From assembly GCA_008638375.1 (NCBI GenBank), contig CM018052.1, forward strand, positions 27,858,045 through 27,922,044: DNA of 64,000 nucleotides. Reading direction: 5' to 3'. Position 1 is the first letter of the stretch. Each line of letters begins with the position of its first letter. The notes beneath the pieces were generated by a model. That model ran no database searches. It saw only the letters and a program-made list of their open reading frames with translations, and was not told the origin of the DNA. This document shows positions 1-12,033 of the stretch, piece by piece. Source of the DNA: Nyssa sinensis. Lineage: Eukaryota > Streptophyta > Magnoliopsida > Cornales > Nyssaceae. The translations under genes were made by a program, and so were the position numbers.

Positions 1-1870
1 CACTCTAAAATTCTTCTATACTAGAGACCATTTATTCTAGCAGAGTTGATATTTGCTCATAAAAGCAATTAGGGCCTACAATGTCTAAAGAAAAATGTGT
101 AGTCAATTCTCTCTTCTGGAGATGCCGAAGAAGACTATCAAAGGCAGCAACAGTTGGCATTGCTTGCACCAGCCACCCATATCTTGTGGATTGGACAACG
201 TGAAAGTTTTGAATAGAATTCGGGATCATGCATTATAAAAATAGAACCTTGTAATAAGCTGCAGATTATTATAGGTAACCCCCCTCCTTTCTACCAATTC
301 CACGTAAGAGCAACACTTCCCTCAAATTCCCTTATAGATTCAGAGTAACTAAATTTTGGTCAATAGTGGTAGCACCATCTTGGTCAAGAACCTAACTAGA
401 AGTGATAGGCACACAGAGTGGCTTTAGGAACATTTGAGAATCCTATTAGTTGAACAGGAAATAACTGGTACTTTGGTACACAAAATCTGCAAAACTCGCC
501 ACTTAAGCAGGGTATGGCATGAGGAGTCACCAAATCAGTTTTCCAAAGGATGAGTTGGTTCAACATTGGGTTTTGACACGAATGGCTAAGGATGGTCTAC
601 ATGGGTGACAATTAGGATGATGATGGGTTCTTCTTTTCACAATAAGTTTGAATTTGACAATTGACATGAATACATGAGATGTCATATGAATACCATAAAT
701 TTGTTTTCTTAAAAAGGGAATTAGAGCGAAGAGTTATCTGCCACTACAAACAGTCCCTTGAGCACACAGCAATGCATGGGGAGGTTTCAAAATATGTTAA
801 ATCCAAAAGGAAGAATAATGCGTCAAAGTTAATGCATTTCAACTCTTCATGGTACACATTATATGAAATGAATATCCCATAATATAAAAAGATACACCAA
901 TTTGAAATCAGCACGACAAATTTCTACAGTACTGCCATAAAATACATAGATCTCATCTCCAACTCAGACAAGCGGCTTATCCTTGCAACACTAGCAAATC
1001 ATATCAGACTTGATGGGTTACAAAACTTCATTAACATAAATTATTTTATTATTTATAGAAAATGCATGTTGATTGTGCAAGCAAAGAGCTTATGCATGCA
1101 AGTTTATTATCACAGGAGAAAATAAACAAATCATACTTCAAGTTTCTATACACAAACATAAAAACGTGTATTTGCAAGGGAAATGTACAATGAAGCAAGA
1201 GATAACAAGCATATCATGAGCCACTCAGAGAAACCATTTAAGCATTGCAGTGAACACACTGGAAAAATTTATAATTAAAGCATAGTGAAAAAAAAAAATT
1301 GGGAATATTCCAGCCTCTTGTGAACAGAATTAGATGCCAATATCATCAACTGAGACTCTAAGAGCCCTGCTTTAAAGCCAAAAGCACATTCAAAAACCAA
1401 AATTGAGCTTAATTCTATTTAGAATTGGAGTGTAATTTTATTTTATTTTTATAAGTAGAATTGGAGTGTAACTTAACCATTGTTTTTTACCCAAAGCGTT
1501 AAAAAATTAAGTTGCAACCCATGTACAAGCAAGGTACATGGGTTGGAGAAGGCCATAACTTGCAACAAAACCAATGGAACATTTCTATTCAACAGATGCC
1601 AATTCAGCTTGAATTAGTTGAACTATATCGAATGGTGCAAAGCAATTCAATATCATGTACAAGTAAACATGAACACCCATTTAAATTTAAGCAGAAGTGA
1701 AATCATCTCGATAACCTAACAGAAATTATCACAAAACCTGAAACCTAGAACTTAAATCATAATAAAAATCAACACCACCAAATCCATGATGTACATACAT
1801 ACATACAAATATACAATACATACGAACATATTTAAAAGTAAAGAATTGAAGTTAGTCGCACCACAATTTG
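1..1870. other. Intergenic, no confident gene
   Basis: AT-rich sequence. The only stretch with a coding look is a 65-codon minus-strand frame at 32-229, containing the segment GWLVQAMPTVAAFDSLLRH. It has a normal stop, but its first exon boundary is unclear and I do not recognise the family. It could be the last exon of a gene or chance. The rest holds short poly-A/T runs and a hairpin at 1515-1545. Confidence 0.4.
1515..1545. repeat. Perfect 12-bp inverted repeat (hairpin)
   Basis: The arm CAACCCATGTAC at 1515-1526 is followed by a 7-base loop and its exact complement at 1534-1545. No larger element could be delimited around it. It lies about 330 bp from the stop codon of the minus-strand gene ending at 1871, so it may be in or beyond that gene's 3' flank. 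Confidence 0.7.
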
Positions 1871-2266
1871 TCATGATCCGCGAGATTCATGCACGTTTAC
1901 AGCATCAGAAGACCGGATACTGGATTTAGTGTCACTGTCGTCGTTCTTGAAGGAGGGGAGAGGATTGGAGCCCTTGATGATCCAACCAAGGGCGAAGAAG
2001 GATAGGCCCGCGACTATGGCCGTCCCCCACGCGTGCGAGTACCACCTGCTGTACTGCCTGATCGCGAACCTCCATTGCTCCCTCAGCGTCGCCGGGTCCG
2101 GGTTCGTTGCGTCAGGCGGGTGCGGGTACCTCGGGCCTCCCGAGTAGCCGCCGTTGCTTCCGTTGTGACCAACTTCGCCAGAAACCCTAGAATTTGAAGC
2201 AGCAGCAGGAGGAGGAGGAGGAGGCGCGGGTTTTTGAGGGGGATTAGGGTTTTGATGGTCGGTCAT
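1871..2266 (-). CDS. Small proline-rich single-pass membrane protein, function unknown
   Basis: An intronless frame of 131 residues. The open frame extends seven codons further upstream but only to a TTG, so the ATG at 2264-2266 (MTDHQNPNPPQ) is taken as the start. Residues 8-20 are proline-rich, including seven consecutive prolines, and 28-60 are Gly/Asn/Pro-rich and probably disordered. Residues 61-79 (LREQWRFAIRQYSRWYSHA) are basic-aromatic and lead into one hydrophobic segment at about 80-97 (GTAIVAGLSFFALGWII). The tail is short, polar and Ser/Asp-rich. The coding stretch is much richer in G+C than its surroundings, as expected for a real exon. The architecture suggests a small tail-region membrane protein. 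I do not recognise the family with confidence, and the organelle cannot be told from the sequence. Confidence 0.75.
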   Translation of the reverse strand: MTDHQNPNPPQKPAPPPPPPAAASNSRVSGEVGHNGSNGGYSGGPRYPHPPDATNPDPATLREQWRFAIRQYSRWYSHAWGTAIVAGLSFFALGWIIKGSNPLPSFKNDDSDTKSSIRSSDAVNVHESRGS

Positions 2267-2504
2267 GGCTGGGTCTCTGGGTAGCAAATAGCAACACTGT
2301 AGCTCAGTATCTGCTTCCTGGATATGATGGTGGGGGTGGCATGAATGGAGAAGAATTCACTAGTGCGCGTCTTTGTTATTTGCCACCTGCCTAGGCATAG
2401 ATGCACAGATGTTGTGTGTTTATTCGAATTGAAGGTGTCAAATTGACAATTAATTTTGTTTTTGTTTCTTTTCTTTGAAAAATCTTTTAGAAATAAAAAT
2501 ATAA

Positions 2505-2700
2505 AATTAAGGGTTAATTATACCAACCTCTCATATAATTTTTGACGTTTACAGATATTTTTTCTATGACTGACCTCCCTCTCAGATATCTCCGACAAAT
2601 GACGTTAACGGCGAAGTTAAAATTATAAAATTACCTATTATACAAAATATAGTAAAATATTATAAAAATATTAGTCTACGTGAAAAGACAACATTGCCCC
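2505..2700. repeat. Possible terminal region of a MULE-like element
   Basis: The sequence starts near GGGTTAATTATACCAACCTC and continues as AT-rich low-complexity DNA with short GTTAAC-type motifs, the style of plant MULE or foldback termini. It lies about 1 kb upstream of the MULE transposase pseudogene and could be its left end. I could not find a matching right terminus, because the far side of the transposase is interrupted by an LTR block. Confidence 0.25.
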
Positions 2701-3701
2701 TCTATCATTTATGCACCTCAGACGGCGCTCCGATTCTCTCAAGATTTGCAAATCTCATTTCAATCCTCTCAATCTCTCTCCTCTCTTACTTCTTTCTCTT
2801 ACGATTTGGATGAACTTTGATCAATCAATCAAATCTACACCGATTGTTCTCTTAATCAATGATAGGCGAAACTTCATACCGATTGTGAAAACCAAGTTTG
2901 ATGATCTGAAGGTGCATGATCGTCATTTTGATTAAAGTAAGTGTTGATTTCTATCCATTTTTAAGGTTTTTGAGTGTTTGTTGTTTGAATCATCTATAAA
3001 GTAGTTGAATAAAAAAAAAAAGATTTAGATTTTTGAGTTAGGGTTTTTGTTACTTGGGGTTTCTGAGTTAGGGTTTTTGTTACTTGTGATTTTTGAGTTA
3101 GGATTTTGTTTTTTGCGTTTAAGGTTAGAACGATTCGGATTTTGAATTTAGGGTTTTTGTTAATCTGGATTTTTGAACAAGGGAGGGCTTTTGAGATTTC
3201 GAATTCGTGAGTTAGGTTTTGTGTGTGTTTTTTGTGAAGATTGCAACGATTTGTGTTCTGAGTTCAAGTAGGTGATGATTTTTATTTTTTTTGCTCTAGT
3301 GAGTTCAACTGAGTTCTCCTGTGTGTACAATACTAATTTTGTAACCAATTTTGATTATGCCAATTTAAATTGATCTGTTGAATATATATTTCTTCATAAC
3401 TGTGTATTTGTCCCTTTTTAAGTATGCACTACAATGCCTAATTTGAATGATTGTGATCATGTTTCTCAATTTCGTTCTATTATGTAATATGTTGTGCCTA
3501 ATTTGAATAGTTGTGTTCATGTTTTCTAATTTTGTTTCATTCTGTTAATATATTATCCCTATTTCTATAATTTTCAAAAATGATTTGTCATATATATGAT
3601 TTAGTTGTCCATTATAGTCAAACAATGAATATCATAAGAAATGTTGACCTTGATAGATATTCTTACCTAGATTTGACAGAAGATATAGGTCAAGTGTCAT
3701 T

Positions 3702-5791
3702 GTGTCATTTGTCCGGGTTGGTTTGGCATTAACAATATTGAGTGATGTTTTGGGGTCCAATGATAAAATGCTAGTGGAAAGTGATAAAGACATTTTAAGA
3801 ATGTTTGAGATTCATAATATTAGGAAAATTAAGTTGTATGTGGACATAATGTGTAGTACTTTGTCTCAGTTTAGAGATGTTGGCATGTTTCTTGTAACCT
3901 CATCACTGCTTGCAACTAGTACAGTACTTACAAGTACTGCTGATTGCAATGATAATATATCAGATAGTGGAGATGTTGAGGAGTACAGTGAGGGTATTTA
4001 TGAGTTAAGTTCAGAAGATGATGACTTAGATATGAATAAAACTGATTGTGGTGAAAATATAGGTAAAAACAATAGTTACTTCACAATTGAACATGATGAT
4101 GGGTTGTCAGATTTTGAATCTGATGATGATGTTGAATATGACCCTAGTACTGATGATAGTTCTAGCAATGAGGAGGGCAGCATAGGCAAAAGTGTAGCTA
4201 GGGTATTTGATCAAAATTTGTATGGGAAGGAGTTTAATGTGAGGGAGGGCAGCAAGATTATGTTGAAGGTAGGGCAACTGTTTGAAAATGTTGACAAATT
4301 TAGGCAAGTCTTGCAAGTTGTAGTATAGTTAAAGACAAGAATGAAAAGGCTAGGGTGACAGCTCATTGTGTTTCTTATAAATAGAGAATTCATGCTTCTT
4401 CTTTGCCTGATCGAGTTACTTACATGATCAAGTCATATAATGGAGACCATACTTGTGTCAGGTTGCATTCCAACCCTGAGGCTACCACAGCATGGATTGT
4501 TAAAAAATTAGGGGAAACAATTAAAATAAATCCAAACATAAATTTGGATGCAATGCAAACATCTCTTCAAATGACATATCGAATTAAAGCAAGAAAAAAG
4601 TAGTTATATAGAGCAAACAAGAAGGCACTAAATGAGATTGAGGGAAAACATGGGTTTTCTTATACTATGCTTCCAAAATATGCAGTAGAAATTAAGAGAA
4701 CTAACCCTGGCAGCTTAGTGAAAATTGAGTATGATAAACTTAGTTTGATAGTGAACCCAAGCTTTAAAAGAATCTCTATTGCTTTTGAGGCTTTGATTAA
4801 TAGGTTCAAGACAGGTTGCAGGCCCTTCATAGGTATTGATGGTTGCCATTTGAAGGGTCTCTATGGAGGGGTTTTACTTGCTACAGTTTCTCTAGATGGA
4901 AACAATGGTTTATTCCCAGTTGCTTTTGGTGTTGTGGAAAGTGAAAATAGAGACAGTTGGACATTCTTCATTGAAAACTTGTTTACCATAATTAGTACAC
5001 ATTCCCAGCAAGTGCTTAGACCATTATGTCTGACCAACAAAAGGTGCACATTCTCCAACTTCTAATTGTGTTTAATTTGACTTCATCTATTTTTTTTTTG
5101 TTATTTTGACTAATTTTTTTAACCATGTTCTTTTTATTCAAATAGGAAATTGATCGTGTTATTGCTAATGTATTTCCTGAAGCTAGTCATTGTAGGTGTT
5201 GTAGACATTTATATGGTAATATGAGGGGTAGATTTCTAAGGTTGTTAGTGAGAAAATACTTTTGGAGGGCAACTAGGTCATAATATAATGCAATTGAATT
5301 TAGAAAGGCAATGGATCATTTGAAAGGTGTTTCTGCCAATGCACACACTTGGCTCACTAGGTTACCTATTGCTTCATGGGCAAGGCATGTATTTGATCCA
5401 TTGTTAAAGAATGATCATATCACAAATAACCTCACAGAGTCATTTAACAATTAGGTGGGTAACTTGAGGGGCAAACCTATTTTAACCATATTAGATGGTG
5501 TGGGGTCCAAGTTAATGAATAGGATAAGGCAAAGATATGAGGTGTTGGTACTACTTGGGAAGAGAATGTGACTGTAAATGTGAAGAAGAGGTTAAATAAA
5601 ATTGTTACTGCTGCAAGAAAGTGTACAATTCTATTTGCTCGTGGTATGGAGTTTGAAGTGAAAGAGGAACAGGGTGTCACTTTTGTAATGAACCTTGACT
5701 ACAGGAAATGTTTTTGTGGAGCATGGCAAATTGGTGGTTTGCCTTGTAAGCATGCACAAGCTGCAATTGCTTACAAAAGAGGGAATATAGA
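3702..5791 (+). pseudogene. MULE (MuDR-type) transposase pseudogene
   Basis: A relic of a Mutator-like transposase, which cuts and pastes DNA between terminal inverted repeats. Regions in order: an acidic Asp/Ser-rich N-terminus (3702-4328); a MuDR N-terminal DNA-binding type region (4403-4603, KSYNGDHTC); the DDE transposase core (4667 on, FIGIDGCHLKGLYGG with the first catalytic Asp); a probable GT-AG intron near 5063-5144; a segment with NNLTESFN carrying the likely catalytic Glu; and a SWIM zinc finger at about 5709-5760 (CFCG...LPCKH). Lesions: a frameshift between 4328 and 4403, an in-frame TAG at 4601-4603, a frame change near 5000-5026 that puts the second Asp motif (MSDQQK) out of frame, and stops near 5281 and 5453. 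The sequence stops abruptly at an LTR-like block starting at 5792. It cannot make an active enzyme. Confidence 0.9.
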
Positions 5792-5980
5792 TGTAATATC
5801 CCGACTAGGGATACGACATGTATACCGAGGTAGACCCGGTTGAGTAGTGTAACACCAGTTGTAACCTGAGTTGTTTTAGCTCTATATCATGGTATTTTAT
5901 GGAACTGTACGATTTTGGAATGTGAATAGTGTTAGTTATACAGTCAGTGCCGGGCAACGCCCGAGCAACCCAAAATCGAG

Positions 5981-5987
5981 TATATAC

Positions 5988-6028
<41 letters not shown>

Positions 6029-6044
6029 TATATATATATATATA
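5981..6044. repeat. (TA)n microsatellite
   Basis: A nearly pure TA run broken by one GAATA and followed by a GT-rich tail. It lies inside the LTR-like block. A second TA tract lies at 8636-8670 in the same block. Confidence 0.95.
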
Positions 6045-8633
6045 GGTGTGTATGTGTGTGTGTACAACATGGAATGTCACGACCCGAAACCCACCCTATG
6101 CGGATTTCGTGTCGTGGGGCCGACCCTAAGGCCGTCCCTACTTTTTCCATTCCTGTATCATAGTACTAATATGCAAAGTACCAAATTCTTAAAACAATAA
6201 CAGCGGAAGTTTATCACTACAATAGTCAGCGGAAGTCTTAACATACATCATATGGTTTTACAGTACCAAGTCAAAACTAAACATAACCAGCACCCGTGGG
6301 TGGTGAATACATGGGAGAATTAAAACATAGTCTGATACAATTCTTCAAAACATCCTCCTATGCTTCCAGACTCCTATTGGGGTCTTGCGGTGTCATTACC
6401 TGAAAAGGGGTAAGTAGGGTGGAATGAGCTACAAGAGCCCAGCAAGTAAATACAGATCTCCGACACTGGTATCGAGGATCATAAAAGATTATGAATCCAA
6501 GAATAAGAATATGATAGCCAATCATAAAAAAATAAGATGCTATAATAGCCAATGGAAACAATTGTCATGATGGCAAATGAACAGTGGAATCACAATGTGT
6601 AATCAGTAGGAATGGCATAACAATGTCCTGGAATTCTCGACGATAATACAATAACAAGAAAGTACTGCCAATATAATTGATCACAATAAATCGATAAAGG
6701 AATATCTCGCAATACAAGATAATCACAAGAATAATGTAATTCAACAATTATAGTTGAGCAATCGTGTAAAAGATGCTTTTATTCTATGTCAGGGCTTAGC
6801 ACGCCCTCGGTCCTTGGGGGCCCGGTTTACCCCCTTCAGTGCATTCCAATGTATGGCCACATGTCCGTTCACGGACTCGACCCGAAGGTCTTCAGTGTAT
6901 TTAAAAGCATCGGATGGATATTGTGACTGAGCACAAATCCAGTATACATAAACATTTCATGATCATAAATGATTCCATAGAAGTATATAAAAATGGAATA
7001 TCATCATTTCAATGGAAATATAACAATAGGCATTTCAAAGCACGGTTCAACATGATAACAATAGTACAACAATAAATCAATGTCCACCAGATAGAACAAT
7101 ATCACATTGTGGAGACAATAACATCAGATACGCTCAGGAGTACAAGTTTAGCAATAAAAGAATGAACTTGGCTTAATAACACCACATGGAAGAGAAGGGT
7201 ATCTACTTACCTCTAATGAAACCTTAGCTTAGAAATTCGTGAGTGGGCCTTTCCCCTTCAAGTTCCCTATATATCAATAAACGTGTTTCAGAATAAATGT
7301 TTATTCATCAATCTTACGTCTCGTCATCTTAAGTATCTCTAATGCCAATTTAGACTTCACCATTGAGTCCATAGGGTTCGGAATAATAAAAATTCACTAG
7401 TTCTTTAATTTAATCGGAGTCCATTTGACTCACCTATGAAGCAGGGGTATTTTGGTCATTTTTACAAGTCGTAACTTTTCGGGACTCCGTCTCGTGAAAC
7501 GGACCTCACCATTGGACTCAGAGCATCCGAGATAATAAAAATTGACTAATCATTTACCTTATTTGGACCTCGTTTGACTCGTAATTAAGGTAGGGTTATT
7601 ATTGTAAAATTAACATTTCCTTATTGGGCCTTAGTAGAATTACCTATAACTTTCAAGGTCAAAGTGTAATTATGCAAAGTTGCGGTCTGAACCAGTTAGT
7701 TCATGACCAGAAACCCTAAACCGGTCGGCCTATTTCCTGAACCAACCGGTTCAGTTCAAATCAGAGAACCGGATTGAGATATTCTCTCATCTACCTTATC
7801 CACGTTTTAGATAACCCCAAAAACCCAATTTAATTTACTATGTCCGTGTCCAAACAAGCCTAATCTCTTTTAATTTTAAAACAAAGCGACACAGTGTTGG
7901 TACCCGTATAGCAGTCGGTCGGATCTCAACCCGACCCGACCCAGACCCTGTCTCATCCTAACCCGAAAAAGCCCCCGTTAATCCGGTCGTCTTCTCCGGT
8001 GGGTTTTCCGACCATTATGGCCGGAATAGCTAAATTCTCTACGGATCTCACTGATTTCACGTCCGTTTTCTACTGTTTTCGTTCCAAATGAAATCTAGGA
8101 TTTAAAGAAACGTTTGAGGACTAAATTTGGCTCTCCATGTGATCGGTTTTCCAACACCCATTCCCAGTTTCCGGCGTTGCACCGGTGAGGGAATAACCGG
8201 CCATAGAATGGCCATTTCTTGACCATTTAAACTGATTCAAAGTGTTTTGAGATCCTGGGGTAATTTCCTATACATATTATGGTTCAATTTTCCATTTAGG
8301 TTCACCTATTTTAAATCACCATTTCTAACCGAAACCCAGTTTCTTTTTTTTCCTTTTGTTTTTCCTTCTTTGTTTCAGGTCCTACTGTTCCAGTAATCAA
8401 TTCTATAATTATACAAAGTAAATTTAAAGAACAAAGGCGCAGTGGTTTACCTGTTCTCAGGCAACTGCTGTACCTCAAATTTCAGCTTTCTCTCTCTATC
8501 TCTAAGTCTGATTCTATTTTCTCTCTCTTCAAATTCCTTCTTTATTCCCTTAACCGACCCTCAGTCGGTGGCCCTTACCACCTGTAGCTGCGGTGGCAGC
8601 ACACCCGAGCACCCAAGACACCTCACCCTATTT

Positions 8634-8635
<2 letters not shown>

Positions 8636-8670
<35 letters not shown>
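8636..8670. repeat. (TA)n microsatellite
   Basis: Alternating A and T over about 35 bases near the right end of the LTR-like block. A shorter TA run follows at about 8725-8740. Confidence 0.95.
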
Positions 8671-8673
<3 letters not shown>

Positions 8674-8892
8674 CATATATTATTCAATTTACCATATATA
8701 TGTTTATATGGCCGTACACAAATTATATATATATATATATTCATGAGATCACTTTAATACATTATTATGCATACATATTCATATATACATATCCATTTAA
8801 TTATACAACATAAACTTAAAACAGTTCGGGTTTTATTATTGTATCGACTTACCTCGATATTTGTGCCGTATCCCGGGTCGGGGTATTACATG

Positions 8893-9270
8893 GAACCTTC
8901 GAAGTGAAATCAGGTTTCACTGTAAAGTAACCTTTCCAAGAATGTTTATGTCCAAGATAGCTCAAACACGCTTTAGTAAAACAAAAATATCTCATTCCAC
9001 ATGAGTCGAAATTATAAATCACTTTTTTTGTTTGAAAGTAGATTCCTAGACCTTCCCAATGATGTATAACGTGTAGCCTAGAACTTTAGGAGTGAAATCA
9101 GGTTTCACTGTAAAGTGACTGCAAAATACAGTCTACACCATGCGCAGTTGTAGGTGGCCATAACACTTTTTAGTAAATCGGCAATATCTTCATCCACCGA
9201 TGTCAAAATCACACACCATTTTTTTTGTGTAAAAATGACAATCTTCTCCAATTCACATTCAGCATCTACA
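8893..9270. repeat. Diverged tandem duplication, unit ~188 bp
   Basis: A 26-base stretch (core GTGAAATCAGGTTTCACTG) is identical at 8903-8928 and 9091-9116. Flanking sequence also matches with decay: AACACGCTTTAGTAAA against AACACTTTTTAGTAAA, then ATATCT, then a T-run after ATCAC or ACACC. The unit is therefore about 188 bp, present nearly twice. It begins directly beside the LTR-like terminus at 8890, so it may be the internal edge of that element or older repeat DNA into which it inserted. Confidence 0.7.
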
Positions 9271-9975
9271 TTCTCTTAATGTTTTCATCATCTAGTTGTC
9301 AATTTCCAAACCATGTCAAATAGAAAATTTTAAACTTGCGTGGGAGCCAACAAAAACAAAAGCACTTGGATTTAACAGCCATTATCTTTTTATCACAATA
9401 AACTAGTGTTATATTACATAATAAGTATTACTATGCCAACATAGAATTTTAAATGGAAGAAAACACTATTCCTGGAGCATTTTTCAAATTTTCTCTACAT
9501 GGCCTGAGTTATTATTTTTTAGACTTCAACAATTCCTTGGCAACTACTTATAAAAAGCATGAATTTTTTAAACTGAATTTCCTATGTAATATGGATCTTG
9601 TTTGACAGATCTCAATTTTTAGAGTCCAAATATATAATTTTTATGAAAAACGAACTTATATATTGTAAGTTATTTAATTTTGAAGTTTCAAAAATAAAAA
9701 GTGATGACATGGCAGGTTAGAAAGAAGCGCGAAAAGAAGATATTATTTTTATAAGTGGGAAAGTGGAGTAATTTTATCATTAAGAATAAAATGATGGTGT
9801 CGCCTCATCACTATTGGACTTGGAATCACATAATTTAAAAACTAAGGACTTTTGGGGTTAAAGTATTTTTTGTTAGACCTTAACCTCTAGACACTTATTT
9901 TGAAGACCTCTCATTAATTAATTTTAAAATAAAAATACCATATAAAATTGGTATAATTCATGAAAGGAATATTAT
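9271..9975. other. AT-rich DNA with no recognised gene
   Basis: No open frame of note and no repeat I could name. It could include the decayed left part of the copia element that becomes recognisable from about 9976. Confidence 0.4.
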
Positions 9976-10480
9976 ATGAATTGTGGAAGAGTTATGCACT
10001 TAACTTTAAAATACTTGAAAGTGTGGAGGTATTTTCAACCCAGATTTGAGGAAACTCTTTGTGAGAAATATGGACACAAGAAGAAAAATGACAACCCTGC
10101 TAAGACCAATATGGTTGAGGTGGATGTTATTGTTGTACTCATTTTTGAGATAAACATGGTAACTAATGCATAGGATATTAGGTGGTAGACTTTAGCTACC
10201 AAGCACATATTTGATAATAAGAAGTGTTTTATCCTCCTGCAGTCTTGTAGGTAATTTGAGACCCAACCTATCAATGGCAAGGTGAAAGTTCTTCTCAATT
10301 GTTTCTATGGAAAATCCTATTGCTTAGTGATATGTTTCATATTCGAGATATGTGTTATGTGTTTGATCCTAGTGTCAGTTTTCTTATCAGGGTGAAACAT
10401 TTATTTTAGTTTGACAAATATGTTCTTGATCAAGAACGAGATTTAGTGAATGTTGCTAAATTCTTAAGGGATAAAAGGAT
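9976..10480 (+). pseudogene. Ty1-copia gag-knuckle and protease remnant
   Basis: Translation near 10060-10200 retains a zinc-knuckle-like CEKYGHKKK, then VEVDVIVVLIFEINMVTNA and, after a stop, WWTLATKHIFDNKK. The last corresponds to the copia protease region whose usual form is W-x-x-DSGAT-x-H; the catalytic Asp region has decayed to TLAT. The following NGKVKVLL resembles the segment downstream of protease in Hopscotch/SIRE-like elements. Several stops interrupt the frame. This is the left recognisable part of the element ending at 12603; integrase and most of the reverse transcriptase are missing. Confidence 0.7.
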
Positions 10481-11073
10481 ACTTGAAGAAATTAAAACTT
10501 AGATGATTATAGATAAGTACAAAAAGAGGTTAATAGCTAAAGGCCACAAACAAAGGAAAAATATAGTTTCCTTGATATCATGCTCTAATAATTGGAATTT
10601 CTTATATTAAAATTTTAATATTTTTAGTTGGTGAATTAGAAGAAATTATCTAATTATGTAAACTTGAAAAAAAAGCATAAATATGAAATTATTAAAGTAG
10701 AACTTTAATTTTAAATATGTGACAATTTTTGATTTTTTTTTCTTGGTCACTGATGGAGATAAATGCAAAATTTATAAATAATATAATTGTGTTCACATGT
10801 TTAAATTGTGAGTGTGTTTTAGATAGTTGATAAGACTATATGATACTTGGGAGAAAATTAAGAAAATCAATCAATTTGATTGTGAGCATATTTATCCCTT
10901 TTGATGCTTATGTTTCTAAATTCGAATTTGCTCAAATTTATATATTGATGTATTTATAGTAAACTTGACATTGCTTATGCAGGTAACAGACTGAGCAGAT
11001 ACATAGAAGCCTAACAACGATTATTGGAAGAGCATAACTTAAGTACTTCAATTTTTGTGAGGTATTCTTGATT

Positions 11074-11560
11074 ATGATGTATAATGGACTTTCCACTGTA
11101 TTAAAGGGTTACAGTGATGTTAATTGAATCTATGATTCAGATGAGGAAGATATCTAAAAATAATATACTTACCCTTAATTGAGGTGTATTGTCTTATAGA
11201 CTTGCACAAGTTCAGTTCCGATATGAAATTCAAGATTATAGCTTTAGAGGATGTGTGAATTGAGGCTGAGTGGCCTAAAAGTCTATTAGCATGATATCCC
11301 TATATGAAAGAAATCAGTTTTGATTGTCTATGTGTTATAATTACTAGGCTGAAATAGCCAAAGCAAAATGGTGAAAAATAGGACAAATGTGTCTATGACA
11401 TAATATTGTGAAACAACTATTGTTTGAGACTAGGGTGTTATCCCTAAATTCTATGAGGTCAGACTAGATTTTGGCCAATCCTTTGATAAACTACATCAAG
11501 AGGGATGTGTAATAACAAGTTATTAGGTGGCCTGTTGATGCATTATGAAATTTTATATAT
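11074..11560 (+). pseudogene. Ty1-copia RNase H remnant
   Basis: Broken frames retain the copia order: NGLSTVLKGYSDVN followed by IYDSDEED (the position of the YSDANW...D catalytic block), then ALEDV*IEAEWPKSLLA, and finally a segment like RSD*ILANPL (normally the ADPLTK motif). Only 0.6 kb separates it from the protease remnant, so a central deletion has removed integrase and RT. It reads toward the polypurine tract and LTR at 12020-12603, which confirms the plus orientation. Confidence 0.7.
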
Positions 11561-11830
11561 TTTGAGAAGTCCTCCTTATGGTGTAGATAGTGCAAGAGAC
11601 TACAATGTGTGAGATTAAGTAATTGCTCTTAATGAATATCATAGCTCTTATATGAGTGGTGTGTTTAATTGCAATACACACTTGATGGATTCACCTATAT
11701 GAGTGTAGAAGTGGGGCCGCTTCCTATGAGAGCTCAGGCAAGCTATCTAGAGCACTCATAAAAATTCAAGTGTGGCGCATGGCCAAAACGTGTCAGACTA
11801 TGTTAAATAGCCTTCAAAGCCAAGTGTGAT

Positions 11831-11866
11831 GTAGGTGATAAGTATGTTGTAGGTGATAAGTATGTT
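11831..11866. repeat. Two perfect 18-bp tandem copies
   Basis: The unit GTAGGTGATAAGTATGTT is repeated head to tail exactly twice, between the RNase H remnant and the 3' LTR of the decayed copia element. Confidence 0.9.
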
Positions 11867-12033
11867 GATTCACACAAAAGAAATGAGGTTCATAGAAATT
11901 TTAAATTTTACCAAATTTCTATAGAAATTTACTTTACATGTTGGTTCATAGTCCAAAAGACATCAATGCAGAGGCATTGCACTTAAATGGTCTATCTTAC
12001 CCTTCCCAATTTTCTTTGAAATTTGTGGGGAAT

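Larger units (their letters stand above)
5792..8890 (-). mobile_element. LTR-like block, probably a large solo LTR or non-coding element
   Basis: The block begins TGTAATATCCCGA and ends TCGGGGTATTACA. The first and last ~45 bases are imperfect inverted copies of each other (shared elements GGGATACG and ATCGAGGTA). TG...CA ends with a TGTAAYAYCC start are typical of plant LTR retrotransposons. The minus strand near 6390-6460 has the TACTTGCTGGGCTC...TTCAGGTAATGA style common inside gypsy LTRs, which sets the orientation. A second LTR-like terminus (TGTCACGACCCGAAACCC) lies inside at 6075, so the block may be nested. It has no gag or pol coding. No clear target-site duplication was found: the flanks are ATAGA on the left and TGGAA on the right. 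A MITE or other DNA element with long inverted ends is an alternative. Confidence 0.55.

Noticed and set aside
5805..6200. Overlapping open frames on both strands at 5805-6200
   Set aside because: They consist mostly of Tyr-Ile repeats translated from the TA microsatellite.
9690..9960. Right terminal repeat of the MULE that starts near 2505
   Set aside because: Only a short GGTATAATT word matches; not enough to call a terminus.
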